Shown here: in pieces, positions 11,801 to 22,224 of the stretch
Layout of the letters: each line of letters begins with the position of its first letter
Position numbering within the stretch: position 1 is the stretch's first letter
Origin: Baffinella frigidus
Lineage: Eukaryota; Cryptophyceae; Cryptomonadales; Baffinellaceae
Assembly: GCA_026770585.1 (NCBI GenBank)
Contig: MU646373.1
Location: 861,671-900,545, forward strand
DNA length: 38,875 bases
Reading direction: 5' to 3'
Program-made: the position numbers and the translations under genes
Notes under the pieces: generated by a model
Databases searched by the model: none
Told to the model about the DNA's origin: nothing
Seen by the model: the letters and a program-made list of their open reading frames with translations, nothing else

Positions 11801-14800
11801 TACGAGGAATTTAGTACGATGGGGCTCTAAGTTTCTCCAAAAGTGGCCGCTCCGTGGTTCAAACAATAGAAAAACCAAATACGTGGGAACCTCATCCGCG
11901 CTGTCTACCTCCAGGAAACGGTCCTAAAACGAGAGCCCCACGGTTGTTGACTCATGACTGTCACGTCTAACGAGCGGTTCGAGTGATATTTCGGTGGCGC
12001 AAGGCATAAGAGCAGCTTTGGATCAGGCGTTAAGGCAAGGTCCAAGGCAACACTATGTATGCACGGGCCGCCTCACCGGGTCAGACACGCGGCAGTCACG
12101 CTAGACAGCGCACTGACGCGCGCGCCCTCACAATGCAGGTGTTGCACGCCGCGCGCAAGAGCACGATCCGCGTCCAACGCGCCAACACGGGCGTTGACGT
12201 CACCAAGTATGTACCCCAAATCCCGAATCCCAAAACCCCAAACCCCAAACCCCAAAACCCAAAACCCCAAACCCTAAACCCCAAACCCAAACCGCGAAAA
12301 CCGAGGTGGACGCCTCAGGTCAGGAGTTGACTTACGTTTTTCGGCCACTTTGCCAGGAGTGCGGTGTTTCACCTGGAGGAACTGCAGAAGGAGGTCAGCA
12401 TCCCGATTTCCGACTCCCCCTGGTACAGATCGAGGTTTGCGAAACGACCAGAATAGTCCACTCGTTCAGAAGCAGCCTTGATCTCATTGGGTGGCCGTTC
12501 TGATTGCTAGATGAGGCCACCCAAAAGTGCTCGAACTCAGCATCGCGATTTGCCATGGAGCTCGCAACCTGCTGAAAGCTTATCCAGGGCTCACAGCACC
12601 TTCACACGAGCCCATGGATGTTTCCATACTCCCATGAAGTACTCGGGTTCCTGCCCTCACGTCTCTCCCTGCACTGCGCATGGGCTTTCCGCGGTTGTCC
12701 GATATGATCAGTGAAGGCCCTCCTCCCTTCCATAAACGGCGCTTGCCCCTCCATGAACGGCGCTGCCCTCCTCTGTAAACTTATTTCAATAAATGGATTA
12801 ATTAAAATGTTTGTCCCCGGTGATGAGCCTGCTGTTTTGTACGAAATTTACCACACAAAAGCCTTACAGTCAAAAATTATTTAGATTGTGTGGTAACTTT
12901 CGTACAAAACAGCAGGTTCATAACCGGGGATAAACTCTTTAATTAATATATTTTCTGAGATTAAAACGGCGCTTCCCCTCCATGAACGGCGCTTCCTTCC
13001 CCGGTGCAGGTTACCAACGAGGCGGCAGAGCTTGCGTCGTACGCCGTCGAGCTCAAGAAGGTGCTCAGACCCCACCCCAGAAACTAAGCCCATTTCGCAT
13101 GCTTCCTCTTCTTCTTCTTCTTTATCACTTTCAAGCCAGGAGATGAGTGATCCCAACGTCTATTAGCCTTAAAGACGGCCTCGCTTTGGTGAGATAGTTA
13201 AGACGGGCCCGCTATGGTAAAATAGTATTAGCCTTAAGACGGGCCCGCTTTGGTACAGAGATAGTCCTCAAAAGTGAATGTTCGGCACTTTTGACAACCA
13301 CCACCTCATGCCTCACCAACTAACCCCTGAAAACTCCAATTAAACCCGCAATCCACGTCTTACAATGAAACTCAAGGGGTGAGTGACCGAACGGAATACA
13401 CACGCCCCCCCGCTTCCAACCATAATCCCCAGGTCCGCAGGCTTGCGGGTGGGGTTTAGGATTTAGGGTTGAGGTAGGACTCCCAACCTCAAACCCTAAA
13501 CCCCACACCCGAACCCCCGAAAACAGGCTGTGGCAGTCGACGCCGCGGACGCATACCTCGGAGCTATGAAGTTTAACTACATCGAGGCCAAGAATCTGGG
13601 CACAAACCTCGTCACCTCCACGGCCAAACTCCAGGCAAGAGAGAGACTGTTGATTGCGCATACAAGGAGCCGGGTCTATACCCAGAGTCTACGCCGGTGG
13701 ATCTGGTCTCTCTCCTGCCTTCGCTCTCTCTTTCACTCTCTCGCCCCCCGCCCCCCCGCTTCACCCCCCCTCAACCCCACCTCACCCCCTAACGCAGGCG
13801 GCATCGAGGTCGTTTGGGTTTGGTGGATTTCTAGTTAGGGGGGGTCGATTTCCGAATCCCCCTTGGAACAAATCATCTCACCTCTGACCGTCGTCACCTG
13901 GACCCCTGACGCCCGCACGCGAGCAGGTGGCGCAGCGTCACTTCCTCGAGATGCGTCGCGCCATGGACAAGAACATCCCCTCTACCGTCGAAGACGTTGA
14001 GGTCAGGGCCCATCCCCGGGACAAATCCTGAGCACGAGAGGGGCTCTCTTAGGAAATCTCGTCGATGGTGATTTAGAATAGTCTATGCTGGAGAACAGGA
14101 TTCGAACTCTGGAGCCCAGGGTGCCTGGAAAGGGTAGAGTTTGCTGTCCTGTGATCGTCTGTTGCTGCCCTGTCCTCATCCAAACAGTGTTTCGACTTGA
14201 ACGGGTTCGTGAGAGAACCTGGTATTGTAAAAAAGGGACCAGTCCACAGTTGGAGTAGGCCTGAGAAGGCCCGGGCCTTCACCAGCTGGCGTGAGGGTGG
14301 GTCGAGGCCTGAATGGCGGGTGTTGGGTTCGGGGGTTCGTCTTCACTCTGATCCCTCAATCTCTCGCTCTGATCCCTCAGTCTCTTCACTCTGATCCCTC
14401 AACCTCCAATTGGCGCAGGAGGCCGAGAAGAAGATGAAAAAGGAGGTGGACAACGACAAAACCATCCAGGACAAGATCCAGGAGCTCGCCGCACAGGTTA
14501 CGAGTCCCCCATATCAATACTTATCTATGCTTCTTATTATCATTATTATTTTTATTATTCTCCTGTTTCTTCTTCCTATGCTTCGTCTTCCTCTTCTTCT
14601 TCTTCCCACACGGTGGACTACAAACTTTTCATCAAAAGTCAACTTGCCTTGATGCAATTAACTTTAGAGATTTTATAGTGCAATTTCGTCACGTAACACC
14701 CTGGAATCCAGGCCCAACGAAACCCTCGAAGCCCACCGTGTGGTTCTTCTCCTTCTTCTCCATTGCTCTCAATGCTCTCAACCCTAGAAACGCGTGATCC

Positions 14801-16398
14801 AAAAGTCGTGCAAACACGTGCCCCAAACGACCCCCATGAACGAGGTTACATATCCGTGAACGGTGCCCCTCCCCTCTGCAGGCTGCGGCGATTGACAGTG
14901 CCTTCGGGCCTTTGAAGGAGTTCCTCGGGTCCCACGCCGCCACCTCCAACCCCAACGGGATGACCGTCCAGGCCTACTGCCTCACCGCGGTTCCTCCGCC
15001 CCTCCCCTTCAGGACCTCAGGATTCACGGATTCCGAATATGTCGTGGTCATACGATCCTTGCACTGAGCCTGAGCGTTCCGCGGTCGTGCTACCTACGCT
15101 AAACCTGAGGGGGGGCAATCGCAAAAGTCAACTCACCCCCACCCTTGAGTCAACGTTTGGCGGAATACCCCCATTTGGGGGATTCTGCCCTTATGTCAAC
15201 TTTTGATTGACCACCATCACGTCTAAAGTGGCTTGAGCGTCCAATGCTGCGCAGAAGCATCTGGTGAACCCCCCTGCAGTACGTCTAGAGATTGATAATT
15301 TTATTGCCAAACACGCAGCGTCAGCGCCGCACATGCTACGCATTGTGCCACTTACTGTACCCCGTGTCGGCCGCTCATACGAGCATTTTCCGGATGGATT
15401 CTAACTCCACCTCCTACAGCACGTCTATCCCTAGTCCTGGGGTGCGGGTTCTTGTGTTCGAGATACCCCTGTACAATGGACATCGTACCTAAACCCTAAG
15501 CCCTCAACGTTAAACCCTAAACCCTAAACCCTAAACCCTAAACCCTAAACCCAAAACCCAAAACCCAAAACCCAAAACCCAAAACCCAAAACCCAAAACC
15601 CAAAACCCAAAACCCAAAACCCTGAACCCTGAACCCCAACCCCTGAACCCTAAACCCTAAACCCCAAACCCTATACCCTGATCCCTAAACCCTAAACCCT
15701 AAACCCTTAACCCTTAACGCAGGTGCACCTAAAGGATTGGCCCAGAGCGCGCGCTGAGGGCCCGGGGGCGACCCGTGAGATCCCGAACCCAGACCTCTTC
15801 AGGTGTGTGGGTCCCTCAGGCTCGAGCACAAGTTATGAGCCTATGTCAACTTTAGCGAGTGGGGCCACTTACGGGATTAGACTGCCCGTTCCTCGCGGTG
15901 CCTGGGCTAACTACTGAACCTCGCTGGCGTGCCTTTCGATTTTGCCCTAAAAACTTTGAACTCTGGTTGTAAACAGGATAAACGTCAATTCCTGTAAAGA
16001 ATTATGTGCAAAGTTGTGAAAATTATTTTTGTGTGACCCAACCCCGGGTCTAATTCGGGCCGGGAGGAATTCAAAAGGCACGCTAGGGAGGTTCAGTAGA
16101 AAGGCGACCACTGGTTTCTGCGTGCTTTGCTCCGGCGTCTAGAGGGCTCGCGTGGACACAGCGGACACAGGTTGCGAGCCTCTGATTCTGTGAAGTCGCT
16201 TTACCATGCAAACGTCAGGCAGACATTTTTTTGCAAGTCTTCTGCGACCCCTGTGTGGGACTGGGGCCCCAGATTTGCTCAAGCCTGTGCCCCAAACCCA
16301 GGAGCGCATACACGGATCGGTTCGCGGGGCGCGACGAGGGGGTCAACGAGTCCACAGGGGTCCTGCTCAGGAACCACACTGACGCCAGGCTCACGTGA
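5840..16398 (+). CDS. Ubiquitin-like-domain coiled-coil protein, 26 exons (about 802 aa model)
   Basis: Exons: 5840-5978, 6149-6642, 6774-6881, 7075-7110, 7342-7429, 7672-7787, 7991-8023, 8375-8485, 8760-8828, 9235-9255 (or to 9300), 9533-9610, 9981-10052, 10235-10351, 10853-10925, 11331-11389, 11725-11793, 12139-12206, 12357-12393, 13010-13060, 13527-13634, 13927-14001, 14419-14496, 14882-14989, 15255-15278, 15723-15802, 16302-16398 (TGA). Every joint keeps phase; two introns use GC donors (10926, 13635). Residues about 90-211 look like a ubiquitin-like fold (VVVLLLNAGQATIGDLRAAL, then QLVFLSETGEKLDDD, closing VYFFALK). Residues about 330-700 are charged helices, probably coiled coil. This order recalls the ATG11/FIP200 autophagy scaffolds, but no C-terminal claw domain is visible, so function is open. 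The last four exons are less certain than exons 1-22. Confidence 0.75.
7480..7625. repeat. Intron 5 fold-back/repeat sequence
   Basis: Contains CCCCTACGGTA ... TACCGTAGGG as a short inverted repeat and CCTACGGATAAGGTA, whose inverse complement reappears at about 35650 (TACCTTATCCGTAGG-like). It sits wholly between exons 5 and 6 of the coiled-coil gene. Confidence 0.5.
9405..9512. repeat. Fold-back element in intron 10
   Basis: Inverted repeat with arms TACGGTAGGCCG / CGGCCTACCGTA plus inner complementary steps (GGGCTCCCAG / CTGGGCC). It ends shortly before the 3' splice site at 9532. Confidence 0.65.
9623..9884. mobile_element. Inverted-repeat element in intron 11
   Basis: About 260 bp with terminal inverted repeats TGTCCCGAGGCGGG ... 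CCCGCCTCGGGACA, extended inward by CCTATCTCACAC / GTGTGAGATAG. Non-coding and wholly intronic. A fragment of the terminal repeat occurs at 44-57. Confidence 0.75.
10419..10605 (+). repeat. CCCTAAA telomere-like array in intron 13
   Basis: Roughly a dozen perfect CCCTAAA heptamers flanked by degenerate units (CCCGAAA, CCCTGAA). C-rich strand is the sense strand of the host gene. Smaller relatives lie in other introns of the gene at about 9160-9230, 10950-11190, 12212-12298 and 13480-13520. Confidence 0.9.
12815..12932. mobile_element. Fold-back element in intron 18
   Basis: Near-perfect inverted repeat of about 50-bp arms: CCTGCTGTTTTGTACGAAA with ACCACACAA, inverted as TTGTGTGGT with CGTACAAAACAGCAGG. 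Central spacer is AT-rich. It is flanked by copies of CTCCATGAACGGCGCT on both sides (about 12751 and 12980). Confidence 0.75.
13160..13270. repeat. Short tandem repeat in intron 19
   Basis: Three diverged units containing AGACGGGCCCGCTTTGGTA, separated by AATAGTATTAGCCTTA-like sequence. Confidence 0.7.
15285..15420 (-). repeat. Inverted copy of the 18071-18222 segment, in intron 24
   Basis: The reverse complement of this stretch matches 18071-18222 closely, including ATCCATCCGGAAAATGCTCG and GGTACAGTAAGTGGCAC. This copy has an in-frame stop where the other reads on. It makes the two loci a 2.7-kb-spaced inverted repeat. Confidence 0.75.
15487..15720 (+). repeat. CCCTAAA / CCCAAAA array in intron 24
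   Basis: Perfect CCCTAAA units shift to a homogeneous CCCAAAA block and back to CCCTAAA/CCCTGAA units, showing local homogenisation of variants. The array ends CTTAACGCAG, which is the 3' splice site of exon 25. Confidence 0.85.
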
Positions 16399-16587
16399 GC
16401 ATGATCGTAGGATCATGTGAGCATGCTCGTGGGCATGATTACGCGATCAGTGCTTGATGATGAGGTCAGTCTCGACCTGCCGTGGCCTGTAGGTCCTTTA
16501 GGTTTTAAATGATCCCAACATAGCCCAACGACACGCCCTTCCGTAGAAAGGATCTGGCTCACAGCATCGACAACCGTGAGTCACGCA

Positions 16588-16709
16588 TACAGGGGTACCT
16601 CGCTCATAAGAAACCGCCCCCCGATAGGACCCTACAGTAGACCCGTGCCTAGGGTCCTACGGTGGCCCTAGGGAGGGGGGCAGTGTTTAAGGAGCTAGGT
16701 ACCCCTGTA
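16588..16709. mobile_element. Family A palindromic element
   Basis: TA-flanked full-length copy, TACAGGGGTACCTCGCTCAT at the left. The right arm has a change (GTTTAAGGAGCTAGGTACCC in place of TTATGAGCGAGG). Confidence 0.85.
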
Positions 16710-16998
16710 GCCCGTCTGGACTTCCCACTTGGTGAACTACGGTTCTTTCACTGCACCCAGAATCTGGGTGTAACGTGACCAAATTTTACCAGAAAAGGCG
16801 TGAAAGTCAACTTCTTCGGGGCAAGTTGACTTTTATAAAGAGACGTGTACTCCACCGTGTGGCTGGGACGCGTCAGTACCTCTCAGGACGTGCGCACGGA
16901 CACACCAGTACGGATCAGGACACGAGCGCGGGGGCACTAGGCCCCCGCGTCTCTCCACCCGCGTCTCTCCAGACGGGACGCGCTTTTGTTTTCAATAA

Positions 16999-17206
16999 AT
17001 ACCGATGCTCCACGCCCCCCCCAGCGCGGTGCGCCCGTGAGTGTCGGCGAGTTTTCTCCCCTTTTGGTTATTCCACTCGAGGCATGCCGGGTTTGGCCTT
17101 GAGAGAAATAACCAAGAGGGGAGAAACATCGCGGCATGGACGCGCGCACCTTGAGATCCTTTTTTTAGGTCCTTCAGGTCCGCGCTGGGGGGGCGTGACG
17201 CATCTC
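16999..17206. mobile_element. Large fold-back element
   Basis: Nested inverted repeats. The outer arms are GATGC..CCACGCCCCCCC and GGGGGGGCGTGACGCATC; the inner arms are TTTCTCCCCTTTTGGTTAT and ATAACCAAGAGGGGAGAAA around a 25-base loop. No TA flank was identified. Confidence 0.65.
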
Positions 17207-17302
17207 TGTGTGCTCGTGCTAGCATTCAACAACTCAGCCTTTTCTCTCTACCCACGGTGTGTGGGTCTCAGCGCATCTATTAGGATCTGCAGGTGAAGAT
17301 CC

Positions 17303-17520
17303 TACAGGTGTACCTCGCTGACAATGGAGCCCCCCTCCCCCCCCCTCCCCTAGGACCACCGCAGGGCCTCACTCACACGTTCCTAGTTGACTAATACTGG
17401 CCACCTCGGCCACTTATGGCGATAAGTGGGCCCTACTAAGTGGACCGCACTAAGTGGATCACTCTCACATAGATACAGGCTTACTGTAGGGTCCTAGGGG
17501 GGTGCGGCTCCTTATTCCAT
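17303..17520. mobile_element. Family A element split by an insertion, degenerate
   Basis: The left arm (TACAGGTGTACCTCGCTGA, C-run, CCTAGGACCACCG) and the right core (TACTGTAGGGTCCTAGG, G-run) of family A are separated by about 100 bp rich in CACTTA/TAAGTGG steps. The right terminal repeat is eroded. Confidence 0.55.
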
Positions 17521-18070
17521 GGAAGGAGAGTAGGAAGTGTCGCATCCTCTGCCTTCAGTTTATGCCTACCCAAGTCAAGTGCAGGGGTGTGGTCGAGTGG
17601 ACGGCTTCAGCAAATAAGTTTAGGGTTCACGGTTTACGCTAATCCCTGAACCCTGAACCCTCGACCATAAACCCTCGACCATAAACCGTCAACCGTCAAC
17701 CATGTGGTGCTTTGGTGCTTCGGTGCATTGTATTACACTCACATCGCATATCACTCCCGCCTCACCATTGAGAGATAGGAGACAATCTGCATCTCAGTTG
17801 CAGCCCGACCGAACCTTAATTTAATTTAAATTGAATTGAATTAAAACGCTCAGTGGGGTCGGAGTTCCCCTCGAGCGAGAATAAGAAAGACTTGAGAGTA
17901 ATACAGAAGAAAAAGAACAGTGAAACCCCCAAAATGCCCTCTCTGAAACCATGCACCCCCCTCCCTTAAACATTAACCCCCCTTTCCTAAACCATAAACC
18001 CCCGTTTCATACACCTTAAAAAAACCTCTCCGTAACCCCTAACTCCCCCTATCACCCTACCTGAATCCTA

Positions 18071-18222
18071 CAGGAGGTGGAGTTAGAAGAAGGTGGAGTT
18101 TAAATCCATCCGGAAAATGCTCGAAAGAGCGGCCGACACGGGGTACAGTAAGTGGCACAATGCGTAGCATGTGCGGCGCTGACGCTGCGTGTTTGGCAAT
18201 AAATTATCAATATCTCTGAATC
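18071..18222 (+). pseudogene. Exon-like fragment, also present inverted at 15285-15420
   Basis: After a TCCTACAG acceptor-like site, a frame reads KSIRKMLERAADTGY and is followed by GTAAGT, a strong donor. No compatible neighbour exon was found, and the inverted copy carries a stop, so this is best treated as a repeated exon relic. Product unknown. Confidence 0.35.
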
Positions 18223-18417
18223 CTACACACCACGGGTGGGGCGCTCCGCGTCCGCACAAAAAACAGCTGTTTACACTCTAAACCATAAATCAGAGGGCTG
18301 TTTAAACCCTTAACCATAAACCCTAGTCTTTGAGGGCGAAAGCGTTTATTGTGGCGGATCGCTATAGTAAACGCAGCCCTACGATCTCAGTGCCCTTCAT
18401 TTCGAGTAACCAGCGGT

Positions 18418-19320
18418 TTAGGGTTTAGGGTTTGGGGTTGAGTGTTGAGGGGTTTAACGTTTAGCGCTTAGCGTTAAGCGTTTAGCGTTTAGCGTTTAGC
18501 GTGTAGGGTTTAGCGTTGAGAATTGAGAAGTTGAGGTTTCAGTGATGAGGGCTGAGGGCTGAGGGTTGAGGGCTGAGGGTTGAGGGCTGAGGGTAGAGGG
18601 TAGAGGGTAGAGGGTAGAGGGTAGAGGGTAGAGGGTTGAGAGTAGGGGGTTGAGGGTTGAGGATTGAGGGTTGAGGGTTGAGGGTTGGGGGTTGAGGGTT
18701 GAGGGTTGAGGGTTGGGGGTTGGGGGTTGAGGGTTGAGGGTTGAGGGTTGAGGGTTGGGGGTAGGGGGTAGGGCCTGCGGGTTAGGAGATTGGGGTTCTA
18801 AAGGGGTTACATGTAGGGGTCAGGGGTTGCGGATGAGGGGGGGGTGTTCAGGGTTGAGGAGTTAGGGTTAGGGGTTAGGGGGTAGGGGTTTGAGAGCCTT
18901 TATTACTACCAACACGTCCGCCATTTTTGGGCCCCAAGTTCAGGATTTGAGGTTAAAGAATTCAGGGCTCAGGTTCAGGGGTCAGGGTTCAGGGATGAGG
19001 GTAACGGATTAGGAGTTCGGGGTTCGGGGTGAGTGGTTGGGGGTTAGGGGTCAAGGCTTAGGGATTTGGGTTTGGGAGATAGGGGTTGTGGGTTAGGGGT
19101 TGTGGGTTAGGGGTTAGGGGTTAGGGGTTGGGGGGGGTGAGGGGTGAGGGGTTGGGGGTTGGGAGTTAGGGGTCAGAGCATAGGGGTTAGGGGTTGGGGG
19201 TTAGGGGTTAGGGGTAAGGGGTAAGGGGTTGGGGGTTAGGGTTTGGGGGCAGGGGTCTGGGGTTAGGGTTTTAGGGCCTAGGTTCACGATTTAGGGTGAA
19301 CGGTTTAGGGTAAGAAAGTT
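18418..19320. repeat. 900-bp G-rich telomere-like array with shifting unit types
   Basis: Blocks succeed each other: TTTAGGG, TTTAGCG, GGCTGAGGGTTGAG, GTAGAGG, TTGAGGG, then GGTTAGGGG with an interruption near 18895-18950. G-rich on the plus strand, opposite to most arrays in the window, and intergenic. Dense G runs could form quadruplexes. Confidence 0.85.
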
Positions 19321-19359
19321 CAGTGATCGGTTTAACAGGGGTTCTAGCTTTGTCCGTGT

Positions 19360-19496
19360 TGTCCGTGTAAAGTTGGGCACGTAGATATTTCGCCCCCTCC
19401 GAAATTTCGCAAGTGGATTTCATAAGGAGCGGTCAAAACTTGCCTTTGAAATTTCGGGGGGGGCGAACTATCTACGTGCCCAACTTTACCCGGACA
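19360..19496. mobile_element. Inverted-repeat element
   Basis: Arms TGTCCGTGTAAAGTTGGGCA with CGTAGAT and ATCTACGTGCCCAACTTTAC with CGGACA, plus inner arms GAAATTTCG either side. About 137 bp, inserted in the TTTAGGG-type array region. Confidence 0.75.
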
Positions 19497-19499
19497 GAT

Positions 19500-20059
19500 C
19501 TAGGGGTGAGGTTTCATGATTTACAGGGTTGAGGGTTCACGGTTTAGGAATGATGGTGTGGTGATAGTTGAGGGTTGAGGGGCAGCTTGGAAATTTTTGG
19601 TAGCAGTAAATGTTGGCTGGGACACGAAACGGGGCAAGCGTCGGCCTCAGAGAAATCTTGTAGTTAGGTCCTTATGAAAAAGGACGCGGGTGAGAAAAGT
19701 CTTTTTACCCGACACTTCTTGAGACTTGTTGACTTTATTCGAAAAAGAAATGCACGGCGCAGAAATGAGGCGAGGTTAGGAAAGCAGCTGGGAACTGCAC
19801 CAGCGCTGTCCTACCCAAAAAACTGCCACTACCCGTATGGGGAAAACCACCAATGAGCTTCCCGCAAAAGCCCGGTAAACCCGGACAGCTTGCCACTCCC
19901 CGATGGCTCCCGCAGAGCACCCGCTGTGTGAGGGCCTGTGGTGGTCCCTAGGGGGGGGGGGCGTTTTTGTATGAGCGAAGTACTCCTTTCACGAGGTACT
20001 CCGAGCATTTTGTACACCGTGTAGAATGCGCATGACCTCTCTCGTCGCCCCTGCTCAGA
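19500..20059. other. No supported gene; family A remnant at 19940-20000
   Basis: The stretch contains small ORFs only. A right half of a family A element (GGTGGTCCCTAGG, G-run, TGTATGAGCGAAGTACTCC) is visible at about 19940-19988. Confidence 0.45.
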
Positions 20060-20164
20060 TATCCCTTAAGTGGCCAGGTGGTCAAATTTGACCACCAAGA
20101 GGTCCTAGGCAGGTCCTAGGGCCCTACGGTAGGGCGTATGAGCCTACTGGCCACTCAAGGGATA
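20060..20164. mobile_element. Family B palindromic element, full length
   Basis: TATCCCTTAAGTGGCCA at the left, TGGCCACTCAAGGGATA at the right, with TCAAATTTGACC and CCTAGGCAGGTCCTAGGGCC in the interior. About 105 bp and non-coding. Its central modules (CCTAGG, GGGCCC, CTACGGTAGG) resemble those of family A although the ends differ. Confidence 0.8.
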
Positions 20165-20223
20165 GCCTCTGTGGGAGTGCTTACATTGGCGGGCGTGCTG
20201 GCATTAATAAAGGTCAATCTCTG

Positions 20224-20420
20224 TATCCCTGAAGTGGCGAGGGTGTCATATTTGACCCTCCACAGGTCCTAGGCTCCTTCCTACGTATGCCCTACAGGGG
20301 TGCCTCGTTCATAATAAACCGCCCCCCCCTAGGACCCTACAGTAGGCCTATGCCTAGGGCCCTATGGTGGTCCTAGGGGGTGGGCGGTTTCTTATGAGCG
20401 AGGTACCCATGTAAGGGATA
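20224..20420. mobile_element. Family B element disrupted by a family A element
   Basis: The left end TATCCCTGAAGTGGCGA and interior up to 20292 belong to family B; a complete family A copy follows (20293-20413), and the last seven bases of family B (AGGGATA) come after it. The remainder of the right arm is missing. Confidence 0.7.
20293..20413. mobile_element. Family A element nested in family B
   Basis: TA-flanked copy with left arm CAGGGGTGCCTCGTTCATAA and right arm TTATGAGCGAGGTACCCATG. The core TAGGCCTATGCCTAGGGCCC is intact. Confidence 0.8.
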
Positions 20421-20455
20421 CACCTGGGTACCTCACCCCCCCGGACACCCCCACG

Positions 20456-20530
20456 TCTACAGGAGTACCTCGCGCATAATAAGGAGTTGCCCCCCCCCCA
20501 AGGACCTCATAGGGACCTAGGCATACCGGT
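20456..20530. mobile_element. Family A left half
   Basis: ACAGGAGTACCTCGCGCATA, a C-run and GGACCTCATAGGGACCTAGG match the left arm and core; no right arm follows. Confidence 0.55.
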
Positions 20531-20834
20531 ATGTGTGGAGGGGAAGTATGTGTTACGGTAGCCTGTGTTAGGGTAGGTGGACTGTATGGACGCAACCTGC
20601 CCAATTGCTGACTTTTGACGTGTTTCCTGGGCAATAATTGACTTAGCAATCTGTTCGTGGGTGTCAGCTTGAGGTATCCGATACGAGCTCGAAGCTTTCA
20701 GAAACTGAACGGGTTTCCCTATCCTCTTACGTACGTTCAAGGGGTATTTTTAGGAGAAATTCCCCTTGGTTCGTGAATCCAAAACATCCCAAACCCCTAC
20801 GCCTCGTAGAGCTCGTGGAGGTCGCTTCACGAAA

Positions 20835-20934
20835 ATATTGAGATGGAATAATGGATCGAACATGGATCGGTCCGTTCTTGGTCAGCAAATCGGATTTGCT
20901 GACCAAGAACGGATCGATCCATCTCAATATTTTC
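20835..20934. repeat. Near-perfect fold-back
   Basis: Arms AAAATATTGAGATGGA and TCCATCTCAATATTTT at the outside, and TCCGTTCTTGGTCAGCAAAT and its inverse at the centre, with almost no loop. Confidence 0.8.
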
Positions 20935-20979
20935 CTGGCACCTGTCGATCGAGTGGCAGCAGGCGCAGGAGAGCAACTG

Positions 20980-21065
20980 AGAGACACCGTTTACGAAGTT
21001 CGTACGCTCGTATCAGAGACACCGTTTACGCTCGTACTGAGAGACACCGTTTACGCTTGTACGAA
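20980..21065. repeat. Three tandem copies of GAGACACCGTTTACG
   Basis: The 15-base unit occurs three times with spacers of CTCGTA/GAAGTTCGTAC type sequence, ending just before the family A element at 21087. Confidence 0.8.
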
Positions 21066-21086
21066 GCTTCGTAGGGTGTAGGATCC

Positions 21087-21413
21087 TACAGGGGTACCTC
21101 GCTCATAAGAACCCCCCCCCCCCCTAGGACCACCGTAGGGCCCTAGGCATAGGCCTACTGTAGGGTCCTAGGGGGGGGGCGTTACGGTGGTCCTACGAAG
21201 AGAGGGGGCGGTTTCTTATGAGCGAGGTACCCCTGTATGAGCGAGGTACCCCTGTACAGGGGTACAGGGGTACCCACCCTAGGCATAGGCCTACTGTAGG
21301 GTCCTAGGGGGGGGCATTACGGTGGTCCTACGAAGAGGGGGGGCGGTTTCTTATGAGCGAGGTACCCCTGTATGAGCGAGGTACCCCTGTACAGGGGTAC
21401 AGGGGTACCTCTA
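21087..21413. mobile_element. Family A element with internal 136-bp tandem duplication
   Basis: A TA-flanked copy (21087-21237) carries an extra internal GTTACGGTGGTCCTACGAAG segment. From the core CCCTAGGCATAGGCCTAC at 21141 the sequence is repeated in tandem starting at 21277, so the right arm and terminal repeat occur several times (GAGCGAGGTACCCCTGTA repeats). Confidence 0.8.
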
Positions 21414-22193
21414 CGTCCTAAAGGACGTAGAGGCTCTGGAAGAGACTAGGGGGTAACGGAACGTTTTGCGGGTTGCGGCCCAACCAGGGGAGGACGCAAC
21501 CCACGGGGAAGTGACCCCAGAGCACGTGCGGGCGTATATCTCCTTATAGTGGACGTGCCTGTGTAAAGTCACTCTGGCCATCCTACACGGGGTAGTATCC
21601 CAACCTGGTGCGTTCATCCCCAGACAAAGTCATCCCCAGACAACCTGGTGCGTTCTTGCACCCCCTATGTCCCACCCCCTATGTACCTACGGGTTAAATG
21701 CGAAATCTATCACCCACGTGCAAAAGCGTGCTCTGCGGAGGCAGATCCCGCCAGATTTGGTCACGAGGGGAGACTGCAGGCTCATACACGGCCGGACCTC
21801 GTGACCAAGTTGTACCGACCGGTGTACGAAGGGTCGGAACCTCATGAAGGGCCACGTGTTTTCGCATCTTTATGTGAAAACACGTGGCCTTTATGCGAAA
21901 ACACGTGGCCCTTCAGATCAATTTCACGAAATTGTCGAAAAAGACCCCAAAAATATTTTACACGGAATAAAGATATGTACGAAGTTCGTACACATACGAA
22001 TTTCAAAGGACGTGGACCTCGGTGATACGAGGCTCGTAGCCAATCCATACATCTCCCCTTGCTCTGTCCCGAGTTGGGAATTCGGAATTCCCAACTCGGT
22101 CTCTCTCCCCCACCCCCACCCCTTCTCTCCCTCTCTCTCTCCCTCCCTGCCTCCCTCTCTAGGACCTACTCTCTCCCTGTTCTCTCTGTCTCT

Positions 22194-22224
<31 letters not shown>

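Larger units (their letters stand above)
16399..18070. other. Gene-poor stretch downstream of the coiled-coil gene
   Basis: No exon chain could be supported. It holds a dispersed repeat fragment (16492-16557), a family A element (16588-16709), a large fold-back element (about 16999-17206), a split family A relic (17303-17520) and low-complexity AT-rich sequence. An open frame at 16775-17296 crosses the fold-back element and looks incidental. Confidence 0.5.

Noticed and set aside
13797-13835. Possible extra exon after an AACGCAG acceptor
   Set aside because: Available donors break the frame into the next exon at 13927.
14989-15067. Ending the coiled-coil gene at the TGA at 15065
   Set aside because: A GT donor at 14990 allows three further exons with matching phases and protein-like sequence ending at 16398; the shorter form remains a possible alternative.
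16775-17296. 173-codon ORF
   Set aside because: It crosses a fold-back element, has no recognisable domain and shows no splice-compatible neighbours.
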